Assembly: GCF_029852145.1 (NCBI RefSeq)
Contig: NC_079971.1
Location: forward strand, 16,022,667 to 16,086,666
Direction: 5' to 3'
Origin: Microplitis mediator
Taxonomy: Eukaryota; Arthropoda; Insecta; Hymenoptera; Braconidae
Length of the DNA stretch: 64,000 nt
Under the pieces are notes generated by a model. That model did not search any database. It was not told the DNA's origin and saw only the letters and a list, made by a program, of their open reading frames with translations. A program made the translations under genes and the position numbers. Positions 31,901 to 41,656 of the stretch are shown here, piece by piece. Within the stretch, counting starts at the first letter, position 1; every line of letters begins with the position of its first letter.

Positions 31901-32182
31901 ATTCACAATATTACAAGAAATAAATTTGAAATTAAATCAAATAAAGCGAAATCAAACTTTGATTTAAAAATGAATATGTTAACTTTTAAGGAAAAAGAAT
32001 TAGTTTGGCTCTATTTCCCCCATAGAGTCAAGGGAAAATCTCCAAAACTTCAATGCGATTGGGAAGGTCCTTATGAAATTGAAAATAGGCTAAATAACGT
32101 AGTTTATAGAATCAGAAAAATCCCCAAAGGAAAATATAAAATCGTGCATGTAAACCGTCTTGCACCATACTGTGATCAATAA
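28953..32182 (+). pseudogene. pol: Pol of gypsy element, split by one frameshift
   Basis: Order seen: aspartic protease (IDTAADIT, with DTAA instead of the usual DTGA), reverse transcriptase (VVDFKSGYWQIRM and YIDDII near residue 340), RNase H (DTDASYFQLGAVLSQ, RKELLAV, RTDHAALKWL), then integrase with an HHCC zinc site (HNSSSGGHFG ... CKNCKIC), the three acids in AIDILGP, HSDQGREF and LVERLN, and a C-terminal VHVNRLAPY. The frame breaks once, in a 10-A run at 30939-30948. Everything before ends at 31025, and everything after is in another frame to 32182. A single homopolymer break in an element with matching LTRs may be a sequencing error. Confidence 0.9.
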
Positions 32183-33511
32183 GAAAAATAAAAAAGAAGT
32201 CCGGCTGGGACCCTGAACGATCTCAGTGTAGACGTTGTAAAGGGTTCCCGGGATTCTGTAGTCAATTAGTGAGTCTAGGATATCTTGCAAACTGATAGAA
32301 TTGAAGATGTCTGAACGACTACTAAAGACTGGTTTAGTCCTTAGGAGAAATCTGACAGTGGACCCTGAATAACCACACTGTAGACGTTGTTGAAGAGTTC
32401 CCGAGATTCTAAAAGAAGTCTAGCTGAGGGCTCCGAACGATCTCGGTGGTAACGTTGTTCGAGGGATTCCCGGGATTCTATAAGGACTGGAATGTTCTGA
32501 GTTCGGTTATTAGCTGAGGGAAGTCCGTCTGAGGACCCTAAACGATTAGTAAGGGGTTCCCGGGATTCTTGGGCCTTTGATGAGAGACTGGATATTTCTT
32601 TTGGTTTGAGTGAGCTCAGCTCAAATCAAGAGTTTGAATTCTTAGGACTTATCATTGGTCAACAGTATCCTGACTGGAGCTTTGGGATCCATCCGGAGTT
32701 GGCATAGTCAACATTTCTCTTAAGTAGTGCACGACTTCTGGGAGATAGGTGGATACCCTGGAGAGTTTCCGAGGAATTTTTAGGGGGAAAAATTGAAATT
32801 CGTTGCAACGTGTATTATTCAGTAATCATTGATATGTTAGCTATAGATAACATATCGGCATATGAGCTGAATGGACCGAGCGGTAGAACATTGAGCATTA
32901 AGATCGAAAAAGTAGCAAATTGATCACACTAAAAGTTTATAATGAACAACTGATAAATGATAGAATGTAATGATGAAATATGTTTGAATATGAAATTTAA
33001 TAAAATGTTGGAGATACTCGTTTTGTTTTTTCTATTATGTGCAGATAATATTTCCAATTTCATTGGGGTAGGAGAGAAGGAGTCCATTCCTAGTCCTTCA
33101 AGGAGGAGAGGAAGGAGTTCCTGTTCCCATCCCGTACCTGATCCCATTCCCATTGAAGGTCCATTCAATCAAGAGGAGGGTTACATTTTTAATTTTATTT
33201 ATTTTGATTCGTTGAATAGGAAAATAGAGTCACGTGTACTGATTAACTTCTTAGCAGAATATTTTATTTTTTTATTATCAATTCTTAGCTCAATTAAACT
33301 ATAGACTATTTTTTATTTTTTTATTATCTTTGCGTTAGCCTACAGGGTTGTTTTTGGGCTATGGTGTTTTTTTCCCTGTAGGGTGATAGATAAGGTGTGT
33401 TGGGACCATAGCGGAATCGAACGAAGATTGTAAATAGTTTTAATTTCAATTAAGTTCGATTCTTCCAACACAAATTTTATCGGGACGATAATTTTATTGA
33501 GAAGGGGGTAG
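32183..33511 (+). repeat. 3' non-coding region of gypsy element with imperfect tandem repeats
   Basis: A unit with GGACCCTGAACGATCTC, then GTAGACGTTGT, then GGGTTCCCGGGATTCT recurs four times with drift (about 32205, 32355, 32415, 32530). Further on is a 115-residue frame (32957-33304) with a hydrophobic start and end, possibly an env relic but without supporting motifs. A long spacer like this between Pol and the LTR is where env sits in errantiviruses. Confidence 0.55.
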
Positions 33512-33770
33512 TGTAACGAATGTGAAACTGATCTTTAAAAATATTTGAATAGCTAGAAAACAAATGCCTTCTTCTCTTGTTTTATAGATGCGCGATTAAA
33601 GTCAGTCAGTCTCATATTGACAACTAAACAGCAAACATTGTATCTCAATAAACTATATTGCTCTCTCTTGCTTTCTTTACTGCTGTTAATTGTGGTGTTG
33701 TTATTTATAATTTAAGTGTGTTATCATTGTAGTGTATAAGTGATATTAATTTAAGATACCAATCACTACA
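33512..33770 (+). repeat. Right LTR of gypsy element
   Basis: Same length and, as far as can be read, the same sequence as 27290-27548. It is preceded by a purine-rich tract at 33499-33511 that would prime plus-strand DNA synthesis. Confidence 0.93.
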
Positions 33771-33799
33771 ATATATATATATATATATATATATGTACC

Positions 33800-33834
<35 letters not shown>

Positions 33835-34364
33835 CCACATATATATGCATGCGTAAGGGTTGAAGGATGCCGGGTTCGTAACAAGTTTTTATCAGATGTC
33901 GACGTTTTGTGGTCCTAGGAAGCTATTCTGACTAATTTCAGAATGATGTCCAAGTGTCTGTATGTATGTATGTATGTGTGTTTATATGGATATAAACTCT
34001 TTGTAACTTTTCAACTAATGAACCGATTCGGATGGTTAAGGCGGCAATCGAAAGAGCTTGTTTTTTTTTTTTTTTAGTTTTTGCTGCCTTAGCCATCTCA
34101 ATTGGTCAATTTGTTCGAGGGATATCGCGGGAGAAAGAGATGGTAAAAAGCAGTTATTTGCGAAAATCTTTTAGTTAGGGAGCTGGTCGGAATTCAGGTA
34201 TGTGATCTGCTCATCGCTGCCGATCATAAGTTTAAGTAGGTACGATTCTAATTCACCACTAAAATAATGTTTGAAAGTGCAATAAAAATCAGCTTCCATA
34301 AGTAATTTGCTCATATCTACCGTGAGAATCATGTAAAGTAATGATAAATTGAGCGTCATTAATG
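33771..34364. other. Flank between the gypsy element and element 2
   Basis: AT dinucleotide runs with two GTACCCAC interruptions (33771-33846), a TGTA microsatellite (33961-33976), a T-run at 34062-34075, and then a - strand frame (34171-34359) of 62 residues. When the provirus and one copy of its TTAGTT duplication are removed in thought, that frame remains open into the right flank (58368 onwards), so the target may have been coding. I do not recognise the protein. Confidence 0.4.
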
Positions 34365-34370
34365 TTAGTT

Positions 34371-34916
34371 AGTAGATAAGGAGAGAGGCTTTCCCTCCCA
34401 CAACAGGGATCTGCAATACCCTCATGGATAAGTGGGGTGTTTGGGGGAATTTTTCATACCGACAGTTGAGATAGGGTGCGCTAGTGGCGCTTTCTGTTGA
34501 TCTTCCAGGGTGGTATCCGAGAGAGGGCGCTTGTGGCATTTTCCTAGTAGATTTGGGGGTTTGCGGGAAGGGGGATTGGGGGAGGGGATATGGGATTGAT
34601 ATGGTTCATGAATAAGGATATAGAGGGCGTTGGAGTGGGGGGTATTTTTTAAATTTAAGTGGGAAAAATGACGTATGTTGTTATTGTTTAAATGTTTTTA
34701 AGATTAAAGTTTAAGGTATGCGGAAGGGTGGGGATATTTTTATAACAAATGACGCATTTTTTACTTATTAATACGTGTATACCTTATCTTATCTTCCGCA
34801 ACTTTCACTTTTATTTTGTTATAAACAAATGAGTCAATTTTTTCTGAAAATTTACACTTTTATCTATTTTTCCCCCATTTTTTCACCAAAATTGTAGTGG
34901 GGATTCGTATTATAAA
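34371..34916 (+). repeat. Left terminal inverted repeat of element 2
   Basis: Complementary to 57769-58361. It contains purine-rich G-tracts near the terminus (GGGGGAATTTTTC, GGGGGAGGGG) and an AT-rich inner half, and ends at TATTATAAA, which looks like the TATA box of the first gene. Confidence 0.95.
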
Positions 34917-34935
34917 GAGTGGTTTTCGTTCAGAG
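34911..34935 (+). promoter_or_regulatory. Candidate promoter at the inner edge of the left terminal repeat
   Basis: TATAAA at 34911-34916 is the last sequence shared by both repeats, and TTCAGAG follows at 34929-34935, about 21 bases on. A TTTACAGTTC at about 34938 gives a spacing near 30. It would drive the gene at 35194. Confidence 0.5.
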
Positions 34936-35092
34936 TCTTTACAGTTCTTCACCAGCTCTCCAGTGTTCTCAAAAGTAGTAGTGTGAAGTTAGATATCAAA
35001 TATATTTCTGTAAACCTGTAATAGTTATTATAAACCTTGTGTTGAAGTGCTTATGTGTTATTCGAGGCAGTTTGGAGAAAAAAATTTTATTT

Positions 35093-35185
35093 GTAAGTAT
35101 TATCTATTTATGCTATCGTTTATTTTTCTAATTCAAATTATGACATCAGTGAAAAAATATGTTTTTTTTTTTTTAATTTTGACAG
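35093..35185 (+). other. Candidate 5'-leader intron
   Basis: GTAAGTAT at 35093 and a long T-tract ending GACAG at 35185 bracket 93 bases just before the ATG at 35194. The gene at 88 in element 1 also has a pyrimidine tract and AG directly before its ATG. Confidence 0.5.
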
Positions 35186-35193
35186 TCGGCAAA

Positions 35194-35511
35194 ATGGATT
35201 TCACAAAAATTAATGGAACCACAACCTTGAAAGACATCTTACCTAAGAGGCAAATGGGTGAATTAAATGTCAATGGCGAATACCAGGTCACTAAATTAAA
35301 ACTAATTAACACAAAATTTGGCGACAGCATTGTCGCATCGCTGGATAGTCAGTTTTGTGTTTATTTGCCAAAACGTGCTACTACTGCCATTCGAGAGGAT
35401 TCAACACTTTTACCATCATTGAATGAAGTAGTTGAAGAACAAAACTTATTTATTAGATATCTTGGTGGGAAATATAACAAATTTGAATTCTTCATTAACG
35501 AACAGAACTAA
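35194..35511 (+). CDS. Small conserved provirus protein, 105 aa, element 2
   Basis: Homologue of 88-405 with the same start (MDFTKIN) and the same length. Conserved: TKFG, FCVYLPKR, and a C-terminal GGKYNKFEFF. The ATG at 35194 is chosen because the extra upstream codons in this frame are unrelated to element 1 and run through the candidate intron. Function unknown; an OB-fold-like single-stranded-DNA-binding protein is a guess. Confidence 0.75.
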   Translation: MDFTKINGTTTLKDILPKRQMGELNVNGEYQVTKLKLINTKFGDSIVASLDSQFCVYLPKRATTAIREDSTLLPSLNEVVEEQNLFIRYLGGKYNKFEFFINEQN

Positions 35512-36164
35512 TATCATAAACTAATAATAACAATAATAATAACATGTAGTTCTTTAGAATAAAAAAAAAAAAAAATTCCAATTATAATGAATTGAAAAAC
35601 GTCTTAATTTATTTATATATATAGTAAGCTATTTCATAAACTAAATTATTAAATTGATAATAACCATAATTATTATTATAAAGATAATAATTTAAAAGAT
35701 AATAATAATATTAATATTAAAAAAAAAAAATGAATAAATACATATACATTTATGAAAAAAAAAAAAAATTTTGCTTTATTAAAATATATATACATGATAC
35801 ATAATAATAATAATTATAAATATAAATTATATTAAATAATGAATAATACTAATAATGACAAAAAAAATATCATACATGACACTAAAAATTATAATATTCA
35901 AATAATAATAATAATAATCATATTGAATCATAAGTAATAATTTAAAAAAATAATAAATAAATAAAAAATAAAAGAATCGATAAAAAAATCTTTAGAAAAA
36001 GAAAAAAAATGTCATTTCATAATACTAAAATAATAATATTAAAATACTAATAATAAAAAAAAAAAATTGATAAAAAATTTTTGTTTTTTTTTTTTTATTT
36101 AAATCTTATAAAAATACAATACATAGTACTGATAATAATAATAATAATAAAAATAATAATAAAA

Positions 36165-36196
<32 letters not shown>

Positions 36197-36205
36197 TAAT
36201 AATAA

Positions 36206-36252
<47 letters not shown>

Positions 36253-36353
36253 TAGTAATACAAAATTAATACATTGAAATTAAAAATAAAAATAATTTTA
36301 TAATGAATATCTAAAAATTAAGTTTTACAACAACAACGTAAAACATTGAAAGC

Positions 36354-36391
<38 letters not shown>
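35512..36391. repeat. Low-complexity AT-rich stretch in element 2
   Basis: AAT/ATA trinucleotide runs (notably 36132-36250), A-runs and a final AT dinucleotide run (36358-36391) that was the target of the BEL/Pao insertion. No gene. Element 1 has only about 130 bases at the corresponding place, so this is a local expansion. Confidence 0.7.
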
Positions 36392-36395
<4 letters not shown>

Positions 36396-37128
36396 AAGTA
36401 GAGGATGTACTAATTGGATCTGGTGCAGGTGTTGGTGATTTTAACAATCAAAAATTACTCAAGATTTGTAAAATATAAATTATAGATTTATTTACACTTA
36501 TTTACACTTTAATTGTAAGAATACTGTATAGCGAATGCGACTTAATACTAGCTAGCGAATGCGACTTAATACACGAGTATAAGAGAAACACGTGGTACTT
36601 TGTGGTTAAACACACGGAAATTACTTTGAGTAATTTATTATAAGCGGATGACAATTTATTTATATCCAATAAATAGCAGCCTTGATATACTGACTAAGTA
36701 TTGAATATAATTCAGCACAAGAATTACTTTAAAAGCACAAGAAAACTTTTATAATAGCGAAGCGATTTTAGTACACGAGGTGAACTATTCAAAAGCACGT
36801 TGAGAATTAAATTATGAAAATGTCGTAAAAGAAAGCCCACAACGGTTTCTTTGTGACGTCAGAGCGGTCGACCAATGAGAAATTAGACAACGACGCTAAC
36901 GAGATTTCAGCCAATAGGAAAAATCCACGTAGCCCGTTGAGATCTTAAGCCAATGAGTGCGTTTCATGTCGCAACTCTTTTATTCAAAGTTGGAACTAAT
37001 AATTCAAATGATGGAATTTTCCTATTGGTTGAGATCTCGCGCGTAAGTTTGAATTAGCGAAAGTGCTGCCGACCTATTGGTGAGGCTCGGCGTTCTCAGG
37101 TGGTAGCGAATTGGGTCTTGACTGAACA
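36392..37128 (-). repeat. 3' LTR of BEL/Pao element
   Basis: 737 bp. It contains a perfect CRE palindrome TGACGTCA (36854-36861), five CCAAT/ATTGG boxes between about 36872 and 37085, and a duplicated GCGAATGCGACTTAATA motif. On the - strand these fall in U3, ahead of the expected start site. Confidence 0.93.
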
Positions 37129-40100
37129 TTCTCCCCAGCGCTGGCGACGGTGTCGACAGGATTGTCCTCTGGAGAGTGAACTGGCAGCACGCACAGTTTA
37201 GCGATTGGTCTAACAAGTTCAGAGGTAGCGGTCTTCAGGGTGACGACTCGAGTCAACCCATCTCGTCCTGGATGTAGAGCGAGTACTCTAGCGAGTGGCC
37301 ATTTTGATGGTGGGAACCTCTCATCAGTCAGCAGGACTAATGAGCCCACTTTGATAATATTTGATGGATGATGCCACTTCGATATTGATTGATGTCGTTG
37401 TAAATACTCGGACGACCATCTAGTCCAGAATGTCTGGAACATTTGTTGTAATTGTTGCCAGCGTGACAACGTAGCGGTATTGTTTTCCAGCAGCGAAGGT
37501 CCTGGCACAGCGATTAGAGGTTCACCGATGAGAAAGTGTCCAGGAGTCAAAGCGGTTAAGTCTGCAGGATCTTCGGATAGCGGAGCGATCGGTCTTGAAT
37601 TTAACACAGCCTCAATCTGTGTTAAAACTGTAGCGAGTTGGTCGTAAGTCAATAGCGATTCACCAATAGTTCGAATAAGATGGAACTTGATTGACTTGAC
37701 GGCTGCTTCCCACTTGCCACCAAAGTGGGGAGCACTTGGCGGGTTGAACTTCCAGTCTGTGTCATCTGTAGCGAGTAGATACTGAAGTTCCCGTAGCTGT
37801 TTTGATCCTACTGCGAATTCTCTCTTTAGCGTGGCGTCTGCTCCTACAAAATTTGTACCACAGTCCGAGTATAGGGTACTGCAGGCGCCTCTCCTACTAG
37901 TAAATCTTCTGAATGCTGCGACGAAAGCGTCAGTAGAATAGTCGGTGACAATTTCGATATGTATAGCGGACGTAGCGAGACATACAAAAACAGCGATCCA
38001 ACCCTTATAGGTTTTCGCACCTCGACCTTGAAATGTCTTCAGTGTTACTGGCCCAGCGTAGTCTATTCCAGTGTGCAAGAATGCTTTAGATGGTCTTACA
38101 CGAGCGGATGGCAATTGTCCCATAAGTTGTTGTGCACGAACACCTCTATGTCTCGTGCACACGACGCAGCGAAGAATATGAGACCTGACTGGAACACGGC
38201 CACCTTCTATCCAGACAGATCTCCTTAGATCAGCGAGTGTCAATTGAGTTCCCCCATGGAATGTCTTTTGATGCGAATGCTCTATCAGTAGCGTACTTAG
38301 ACGTGATGATCGTGGTAAAATAGCTGGATTTTTTTGATCATCATCCAGTAGCGAATTCTTCAAGCGACCGCCGACTCTGAGTACTCCATTGTAGTCGACG
38401 TAGGGAATCAATTTAGCGAGACGATGATTTCGATGTAGAGAATCACCATCTTTCAGTAGTTTCAGCTCTTGCGAATAGTACTGACTTTGAGTATACTTGA
38501 TCAGCAAAGTCTTAGCGAGTTCCAGGTCAACTGTAGAGAGTGGTGTGGCCAGTGTGGACTGTGGCACTTTTTTAAATTTAGCGATGGCACGAAGGCAGAT
38601 TCCAAGCGTGCGAAGTAGTGGTGACAACTTAGAGAATTTATCCAATAGCGTATGTAGCGGGTGTGAATCTGCCTTGTAGATGGTAAAAACCAGACCTGGA
38701 CGTTCTTCAAGATGTGATACCGTCTGAGTAGGGATGTCAAAAGATGGCCAGTTTTCTTTTGATTGACTGAGCCACTTAGGTCCCGTCCACCATAGCGAAT
38801 GCTGTTCCAATTTAGCTGCTGTTAAACCTCTTGAAGCGCAGTCAGCTGGGTTAAGTTTCCCAGGAACAAAATCCCAGTTGACACTTGGTAGCGATTCCTG
38901 AATCTTGGTAACTCTGTTGCGAATGTAGACCTTCCATCTAGCGGGGTTGTTTCGTATCCACGTTAAGGATACAGCGGAGTCTGTCCACATGAAGATTGGT
39001 ACATTTTCAAGTTTCAAGACTGTCTTTACGTAGAGTACCAGTTGAGCGAGTAATACAGCGGCATTGAGCTCCATTCTTGGTATAGATATTGGTTTCAGTG
39101 GTGCAACTTGTGTTTTGGCACACACTAGCGAAATATTGGAGCTTCCAGTAGCGTCAGTAACCTTTAAGTAGACGACAGCAGCCATAGCGAGTTGCGAAGC
39201 GTCAGAGAATCCATGTAATTCAATCGATACACCAGTTCTTACATGATTCCAGCGAGGTATCTGAATCTTCGAGATCTGATGTAGTTCATCTCGAAACAAA
39301 TTCCATTCTTGAAGAAGCAACGGTGATAGCGTAGCATCCCAATCGAAGTTCTGCAGCCATAGCTTCTGCATGAACATCTTGGCTCTTACGATGATAGGTG
39401 CCAAAAACCCAAGCGGGTCGAACAAGCGAGCAATTTCAGATAAAATTGTGCGTTTAGTAGTTGGAGATGCTTCTGGTAGCGAATAGCCAAACTGGAATTT
39501 ATCTTGAGTAGAATTCCAGGTTAACCCGAGCACTTTTACTGTAGTATCCCCAAGTTCTCGTGGTGTATCTTCTTGGGTTTCAACTGGAGCGACTTCAGAC
39601 AGTAATTCTGTTGAATTACTTGCCCATTTTGCAAGCGGGAAGCATCCTGCGGCACACATATTTTTTGTGTCGAGAGCAACTTGAATTGCCTCAGCGAGTT
39701 CATCTGCGCCTCCATAGATGTCATCAACGTAGCGGGTGTTTGTCAGCGGTTCAACAGCTTTTGGAAATTTATTTCCTTCATCTTCAGCGAGTTGTAAAAG
39801 TGCTCTTCCAGCGAGATATGGAGCTGATGTTGTTCCATACGTAACCGTAGCGAGTGCAAATACTGTTGGTAGGTCCTCTTCGTCAAACCAGAGTATGCAC
39901 TGTAGATGATGATCTTCCTTGTCAACTGCGATCTGACGAAACATCTTAGTTACGTCAGTAGCGAATAGATAGCGGTGACAGCGAATTCGAATCAGTACAT
40001 CACTGATGTCAACTTGAATCTTGGGGCCCACATGGAGTATCTCGTTGATGGATACGCCTGATGTCGTTTTCCATGACCCATTGAATACCACCCTGAGCTT

Positions 40101-41135
40101 GGTGGTAGTGCTCTGTTCTTTGAGTACCCCATGATGAGGTAACATGTAGCTATTTGGTGGTAAATCCTTTAATTTTACGCGTCTCATGTGTCCCAAGTCT
40201 TCATATTCTTTCAGGAAGTCGTAGTATAGCTTCTTGTAGATTGGATCTTTGTCCAGACGTTTGCGAAGACGAAGTAAAGCGTATTGCGCAGCTCGTAGCG
40301 AGTCACCCAGTTGACTTGGAGAAGATTTAAGCGGCAAGCGAACGACATATCGACCATCAGTCTGTCTGTAGTGTGTATTGACAAAGTGTTGTTCACACTT
40401 TTCTTCATCTTCATTGTAGTGTATAGCGAATTCTGTCTGTGGTTCTTCTTGATACCAAAACTTGCTCAGCAAGTCTTGTAGTTGATCATCAACAGTAACA
40501 TGATGACCATAAGCTGTTAATTTTGATGTAGCGGTGTCCACAGATCCATAGATGATCCAGCCAAGCGTCGTTGACTGAGCGATTGGGTCATTGTCATTAC
40601 CCTTCCTTATTTTAGCGTTGATTATGTGTGCAGCTGGTGCTGCACCCAGAATGATGTCAATAGGTCGAGATGTTAAGAAGTCTGGATCAGCGAGTTGCAG
40701 ACCTTTTATATGCGGCCATTTCTTGTTGGTTAGCGTGAATGACGGCAAGTTCACCGTCAATAGAGCAAGCACATGAGCTTGGATAGTAATAGAAGCGGAA
40801 CTATGTAGCGAATGCAGCGACACCTGGCATGATCCAAGTGAATTTCCAGCTGACACATTACCAATCCCTCGTAATGGTATAGCTGCCTTGTTTAGCGGTA
40901 TATCCAACTTCTTAATTAGCGAATGCGTCACAAAGGATAACTCCGATCCTTGATCAATAAGTACACGGGCAGTACATGTACTTCCTGTTAGCAAATTCAA
41001 CTTGACAAGCGCGGTAGCGAGTAAGAGATCAATTGATAGCGATTGTGTTAACTGAAAGCAGAAAGAGTTAGCAAATTCTGTCAAAGGTATCGAAATCGGA
41101 ACTATTCGGTACCTTGGCGAGAAGCGGTGCCTCAA
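37074..41135 (-). CDS. pol: BEL/Pao Pol polyprotein (protease, RT, RNase H, integrase)
   Basis: A single 1353-residue frame. Aspartic protease: VLIDQGSELSF with D61, where DQG replaces the usual D-S/T-G. Reverse transcriptase: FATDVTKMFRQI and TRYVDDIYGG (YVDD near residue 468), followed by a Pao-type RNase H region (GFSDAS, WTDSAVSLTWI). Integrase: HHCC (HSHQKTFHGG ... CVVCTR), then Asp in GIDYAGP (about 1022), Asp in YSDCGTNF (about 1090) and Glu in GKWEAAVKS (about 1140). The end runs 55 bases into the 3' LTR. No stop interrupts it, so the enzyme set looks functional. Confidence 0.95.
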   Translation of the reverse strand: MRHRFSPRYRIVPISIPLTEFANSFCFQLTQSLSIDLLLATALVKLNLLTGSTCTARVLIDQGSELSFVTHSLIKKLDIPLNKAAIPLRGIGNVSAGNSLGSCQVSLHSLHSSASITIQAHVLALLTVNLPSFTLTNKKWPHIKGLQLADPDFLTSRPIDIILGAAPAAHIINAKIRKGNDNDPIAQSTTLGWIIYGSVDTATSKLTAYGHHVTVDDQLQDLLSKFWYQEEPQTEFAIHYNEDEEKCEQHFVNTHYRQTDGRYVVRLPLKSSPSQLGDSLRAAQYALLRLRKRLDKDPIYKKLYYDFLKEYEDLGHMRRVKLKDLPPNSYMLPHHGVLKEQSTTTKLRVVFNGSWKTTSGVSINEILHVGPKIQVDISDVLIRIRCHRYLFATDVTKMFRQIAVDKEDHHLQCILWFDEEDLPTVFALATVTYGTTSAPYLAGRALLQLAEDEGNKFPKAVEPLTNTRYVDDIYGGADELAEAIQVALDTKNMCAAGCFPLAKWASNSTELLSEVAPVETQEDTPRELGDTTVKVLGLTWNSTQDKFQFGYSLPEASPTTKRTILSEIARLFDPLGFLAPIIVRAKMFMQKLWLQNFDWDATLSPLLLQEWNLFRDELHQISKIQIPRWNHVRTGVSIELHGFSDASQLAMAAVVYLKVTDATGSSNISLVCAKTQVAPLKPISIPRMELNAAVLLAQLVLYVKTVLKLENVPIFMWTDSAVSLTWIRNNPARWKVYIRNRVTKIQESLPSVNWDFVPGKLNPADCASRGLTAAKLEQHSLWWTGPKWLSQSKENWPSFDIPTQTVSHLEERPGLVFTIYKADSHPLHTLLDKFSKLSPLLRTLGICLRAIAKFKKVPQSTLATPLSTVDLELAKTLLIKYTQSQYYSQELKLLKDGDSLHRNHRLAKLIPYVDYNGVLRVGGRLKNSLLDDDQKNPAILPRSSRLSTLLIEHSHQKTFHGGTQLTLADLRRSVWIEGGRVPVRSHILRCVVCTRHRGVRAQQLMGQLPSARVRPSKAFLHTGIDYAGPVTLKTFQGRGAKTYKGWIAVFVCLATSAIHIEIVTDYSTDAFVAAFRRFTSRRGACSTLYSDCGTNFVGADATLKREFAVGSKQLRELQYLLATDDTDWKFNPPSAPHFGGKWEAAVKSIKFHLIRTIGESLLTYDQLATVLTQIEAVLNSRPIAPLSEDPADLTALTPGHFLIGEPLIAVPGPSLLENNTATLSRWQQLQQMFQTFWTRWSSEYLQRHQSISKWHHPSNIIKVGSLVLLTDERFPPSKWPLARVLALHPGRDGLTRVVTLKTATSELVRPIAKLCVLPVHSPEDNPVDTVASAGENVQSRPNSLPPENAEPHQ

Positions 41136-41177
41136 TAAGCGAATTCATCGATGTAGCGTCCTAATGAATCGATGAGG

Positions 41178-41384
41178 TTAGTGCAGCGAATAATAAACCA
41201 TTTCCAAGCGGTCGTGGAGGCATCCTTTTTTGACAAGAGTCCGTGAACTTTCTAGAATAGTAAGTTCAGCATCAATAGCGGGTGCACCTTGGGTAGCGAA
41301 AATGGCGTCGGTCAAGCGGGTAGACATATTGCGCATCGCGTCGATGCGTTGCATTTGTAAAGCGACTTGGGCTTCGGCGGCCAT
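41178..41384 (-). pseudogene. Gag relic of BEL/Pao element
   Basis: Only 68 codons remain (MAAEAQVALQMQRIDAMRN ...), and they end 43 bases before the Pol frame starts. Full BEL/Pao Gag is several hundred residues with zinc knuckles, none of which is present. The start is sensible, about 270 bases after the primer site, so the loss is an internal deletion of most of Gag. Confidence 0.65.
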
Positions 41385-41635
41385 CTTGTTTCAACGTAGC
41401 ACACAAAATGGACGCGGTAAGTGAAAACCGACGCTAAGTTTTCGATCGTAAATCTAATTGTCTTTATTACACCGGTGTGTAATTATGATCACCACGGGCA
41501 GCACTCTAGCAGTGCTCAGCAATGCCCACGGCACTTAGCGATTTCACTGCACAAAAACTGGTCACTCACTATTTTCTCACAATTTTTTTTGATGTTTTAA
41601 TTTTAATAATTTTTGATTGTAAAAATCCACACCAG

Positions 41636-41653
41636 ATCCGGCTCGAAGGACCA
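41636..41653 (-). promoter_or_regulatory. Primer-binding site of BEL/Pao element
   Basis: On the + strand ATCCGGCTCGAAGGACCA equals the 3' end of insect tRNA-Tyr with CCA (from memory of that tRNA). The - strand transcript would pair with it, 3 bases from the 5' LTR. Confidence 0.8.
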
Positions 41654-41656
41654 AAA

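Larger units (their letters stand above)
27290..33770 (+). mobile_element. Ty3/gypsy LTR retrotransposon
   Basis: Two 259-bp LTRs with TG...CA ends (27290-27548 and 33512-33770) appear identical by eye. A tRNA-Leu-type primer site follows the left LTR, and a purine tract (GAGAAGGGGGTAG) precedes the right LTR. The coding order is Gag, then protease, reverse transcriptase, RNase H and integrase. ATAT lies on both sides, but inside AT repeats. Matching LTRs imply recent insertion. Confidence 0.95.

Noticed and set aside
32957..33304. Envelope gene of the gypsy element
   Set aside because: The frame has hydrophobic ends, but no fusion motif, furin-like site or Cys pattern of insect errantivirus envelope proteins. 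Kept only as a possible relic.
36081..36269. A 62-codon frame rich in Asn and Ile
   Set aside because: It is translation of an AAT/ATA microsatellite.
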